Below are positions 61,715 to 64,000 of a DNA stretch of 64,000 nucleotides, one piece after another; position 1 is the first letter of the stretch, and each line of letters starts with the position of its first letter. The stretch lies in the NCBI RefSeq assembly GCF_000152625.1, contig NZ_CH724156.1:2534602-2598601 (forward strand). Reading direction: 5' to 3'. The DNA comes from Roseovarius nubinhibens ISM. GTDB lineage: Bacteria > Pseudomonadota > Alphaproteobacteria > Rhodobacterales > Rhodobacteraceae. The position numbers and the translations under genes were made by a program. Below the pieces are notes generated by a model. The model was not told the DNA's origin. It searched no databases and was given only the letters and a program-made list of their open reading frames with translations.

Positions 61715-63088
61715 ATGCTGAAGAATGATCAACTGGATCAGTGGGACCGCGACAATTTTTTCCACCCCTCGACCCATCTGGCGCAGCATGCGCGCGGCGA
61801 GGCTGCGAACCGCGTGATCAAGACCGCCTCGGGCGTGTTCATCGAGGACCGCGACGGCACCAAGCTGCTCGACGCCTTTGCCGGGCTCTACTGTGTCAAC
61901 GTGGGCTATGGCCGTCAGGAGATCGCCGAAGCCATCGCCGATCAGGCCCGCGAACTGGCCTATTACCACGCCTATGTGGGCCATGGCACCGAGGCCAGCA
62001 TCACGCTCTCGAAAATGATCCTCGACCGCGCGCCCAAAGGCATGTCCAAGGTCTATTTCGGGCTTGGCGGCTCGGACGCCAATGAAACCAATGTCAAGCT
62101 GATCTGGTATTACAACAACATCCTTGGCCGCCCCGAGAAGAAGAAGATCATCTCGCGCTGGCGCGGCTATCACGGCTCGGGGCTGGTCACCGGCTCGCTC
62201 ACCGGGCTGGAGCTCTTTCACAAGAAATTCGACCTGCCGGTCGAGCAGGTGATCCACACCGAAGCGCCCTATTACTACCGCCGCAAGGACCTCGGCCAGA
62301 GCGAGGCCGAGTTCGTCGCCCATTGCGTGGCCGAGCTCGAGGCGCTCATCGCCCGCGAAGGGGCCGACACGATTGCCGCCTTCATCGGCGAGCCGGTGCT
62401 CGGCACCGGGGGGATCGTGCCGCCGCCGTCGGGCTATTGGGAGGCGATTCAGGCGGTGCTCGAAAAACATGACATCCTGCTGGTCGCGGATGAGGTGGTG
62501 ACGGGCTTTGGCCGTCTCGGCACGATGTTCGGCTCGGACCATTACGGGATGCGCCCCGATCTCATCACCATCGCCAAGGGGCTGACATCGGCCTATGCGC
62601 CGCTGTCGGGCTCGATCGTTGGTGACAAGATGTGGAAAGTGCTCGAACAGGGCACCGACGAAAACGGCCCCATCGGCCATGGCTGGACCTATTCCGCCCA
62701 TCCCATCGGCGCGGCGGCGGGTGTCGCCAATCTCAAGCTCATCGACGATCTGGGCCTCGTGCAGAACGCGGGCGCGGTCGGCACCTATCTGCGCGACCAG
62801 ATGCAGGCGGCGCTTGGCGATCATGCCCATGTCGGCGAGGTGCGCGGCGAGGGCATGATGTGCGCCGTGGAATTTGTGCGCGACCGCGACGACCGGGTGT
62901 TTTTCGACGCCGCCGAGAAGATCGGGCCGCAGGTCTCGGCCAAGCTGCTCGAGCAGGACAAGGTCATCGCCCGCGCCATGCCGCAGGGCGATATCCTGGG
63001 CTTTGCGCCGCCCTTCTGCCTGAGCCGCGAGGAGGCCGACCAGGTGGTCGCCGCCACCATGCGCGCGGTCAAGACCGTGCTCGGCTAA
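61715..63088 (+). CDS. class III PLP aminotransferase
   Basis: A 457-residue omega-aminotransferase of the beta-alanine/putrescine-pyruvate group. PLP Lys288 is in LITIAKGLTSAYAPLSG and Asp259 in LLVADEVVTGFGRLG. SRWRGYHGSG and VGEP-type FIGEPVLGTGGIVPPPSGYW are group markers. It moves a terminal amino group to pyruvate or a similar acceptor. With the deacetylase next to it, an amine such as a diamine or polyamine is a sensible substrate (inference). A 92-nt gap precedes it. Confidence 0.9.
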   Translation: MLKNDQLDQWDRDNFFHPSTHLAQHARGEAANRVIKTASGVFIEDRDGTKLLDAFAGLYCVNVGYGRQEIAEAIADQARELAYYHAYVGHGTEASITLSKMILDRAPKGMSKVYFGLGGSDANETNVKLIWYYNNILGRPEKKKIISRWRGYHGSGLVTGSLTGLELFHKKFDLPVEQVIHTEAPYYYRRKDLGQSEAEFVAHCVAELEALIAREGADTIAAFIGEPVLGTGGIVPPPSGYWEAIQAVLEKHDILLVADEVVTGFGRLGTMFGSDHYGMRPDLITIAKGLTSAYAPLSGSIVGDKMWKVLEQGTDENGPIGHGWTYSAHPIGAAAGVANLKLIDDLGLVQNAGAVGTYLRDQMQAALGDHAHVGEVRGEGMMCAVEFVRDRDDRVFFDAAEKIGPQVSAKLLEQDKVIARAMPQGDILGFAPPFCLSREEADQVVAATMRAVKTVLG

Positions 63089-63109
63089 CCGAGGGGGCAA
63101 GGTGCTGCG

Positions 63110-64000
63110 ATGAAAGCGTTTTTCGACGACCGTCAGTGGAAACACGACCCCAAGAACTTTATGGCGGCGGGGGTCAAACGCGCCTGCCCGGAACAGCCCG
63201 AACGCATCGCCCGGCTCCATGCCGGGGCCGAGGCGGCGGGCTGTGTTTTCGAGGCGCCGCAAGACGCAGGGATCGGGCCGATTGCGGCTGTGCACAGCTC
63301 ACAATACCTGACCTTCCTGCAGACGATCCATGCCCGCTGGAGCGCGATCGAAGGTGCCGCGCCCGAGGTCATCCCCAATGTCCACCCGCGCCGCCGCGAT
63401 GACAGCTATCCCAGCTCGCCGGTGGGGCAGGCGGGCTACCATCAGGGCGACACCGCCTGTCCCATCGCCGCGCATACATGGGAGGCCGCCTATTGGTCGG
63501 CGCAATCCGCCATCGCCGGCGCCGATCACCTGGCGCAGAGCGGCACCCCGGCCTATGTGCTGTCGCGGCCGCCGGGGCATCACGCCTATGGCGATATGGC
63601 GGCGGGCTTCTGTTTTCTCAACAATTCCGCCATCGCGGCGCAGCGCCTTCTGGCCCAGGGCGCGCGTCCGGCGGTGCTCGACATTGATGTGCATCACGGC
63701 AATGGCACGCAGGATATTTTCTACGCCCGCGCCGATGTGCTGACCCTGTCGATCCATGCCGATCCCACCGGGTTTTACCCGTTCTTCTTTGGCCATGCCC
63801 ATGAACATGGCGCAGGCGCGGGGATCGGGGCCAATCTCAACCTGCCGCTGCCGCAGGGGCAGGGCGATGCCGAATTCCTCGCAGCCCTCGAGGTGGCGCT
63901 CGACCGCATCGAGAGCTTCGGCTGCGATGCGCTGGTGGTGGCAACCGGGCTCGACGCCCATGAGGGCGACCCGTTCCGCGCCCTGCGCGTGACGACCCAA
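63110..64000 (+). CDS. acetylpolyamine amidohydrolase-type deacetylase (3' end outside window)
   Basis: The first 297 residues of a histone-deacetylase-family enzyme, still open at the window end. Catalytic His157-His158 (RPPGHHAY), Zn ligands Asp193 and His195 (DIDVHHGNGTQDIFY) and Asp282 (GLDAHEGDP) are all present, with spacing close to acetylpolyamine amidohydrolase from Mycoplana. The family removes acetyl groups from acetylated polyamines. The N-terminal FFDDRQWKHDPKNFM and CPEQPERI also fit this group. Starts 22 nt after the aminotransferase stop and continues past 64000. Confidence 0.9.
   Translation, partial: MKAFFDDRQWKHDPKNFMAAGVKRACPEQPERIARLHAGAEAAGCVFEAPQDAGIGPIAAVHSSQYLTFLQTIHARWSAIEGAAPEVIPNVHPRRRDDSYPSSPVGQAGYHQGDTACPIAAHTWEAAYWSAQSAIAGADHLAQSGTPAYVLSRPPGHHAYGDMAAGFCFLNNSAIAAQRLLAQGARPAVLDIDVHHGNGTQDIFYARADVLTLSIHADPTGFYPFFFGHAHEHGAGAGIGANLNLPLPQGQGDAEFLAALEVALDRIESFGCDALVVATGLDAHEGDPFRALRVTTQ

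Overview
The window looks like a chromosomal segment of a Rhodobacteraceae (Roseobacter-group) alphaproteobacterium. The grounds are inferential: an rRNA operon ending 23S-5S-tRNA-fMet, a circularly permuted two-piece tmRNA gene, an alpha-type SspB, an interrupted hisB-H-A-F-E cluster with DUF2867/DUF302 neighbours, high-GC codon use with many ATGA-type overlaps, and four kinds of solute importer. I see no insertion sequence, prophage, integrase or CRISPR array.

Layout. 1-2320: 3' part of a 23S gene, 5S, tRNA-fMet and a terminator. 2.5-5.9 kb: four poorly known envelope proteins, one with a recognisable trypsin-like triad. 5.9-16 kb: a putative betaine/N-methyl compound module made of an N-demethylase-like flavoenzyme and an amidase on the minus strand, a LysR regulator, and a divergent run of two unusual metallo-beta-lactamase-fold proteins plus a ProXWV-type ABC importer. 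16-27.4 kb: a LysR/TauE pair divergent from a nine-gene operon with a TctCBA importer, a four-subunit fumarate-reductase-like complex, a two-subunit class I fumarase-type hydratase and a family III CoA-transferase. I read this as a catabolic route for a substituted succinate or fumarate. 27.5-28.1 kb: a minus-strand tRNA-Tyr followed by three tandem ~164-bp repeats, each holding a degenerate tRNA-Tyr-like copy.

28-41 kb is mostly housekeeping: RlmB, a CoA-binding protein, his genes, a diguanylate cyclase, FumC, SspB, and a chromate-transport pair. 41.2-41.5 kb encodes the permuted tmRNA with the tag ANDNRAPVAMAA, about 2.4 kb from its probable adaptor gene sspB. 41.6-46.9 kb: a large acidic protein, thiamine diphosphokinase, an EamA exporter and L-serine dehydratase. 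47-53.4 kb: a MoxR/DUF58/SpoIIM/RDD/DUF4129/DUF4350 operon headed by DUF805 proteins. 54.5-64 kb: an enolase-superfamily enzyme and a LysR gene divergent from a TAXI-TRAP importer operon that continues through a D-amino-acid-dehydrogenase-like enzyme, a class III aminotransferase and an acetylpolyamine-amidohydrolase-type deacetylase cut by the window end.

The main candidates for something new are the tRNA-Tyr-like repeat array, the dicarboxylate operon whose flavoprotein has Cys where the covalent-FAD His should be, the two HxExPH metallo-beta-lactamase proteins in the betaine-type module, and the amine/polyamine TRAP operon at the right edge.
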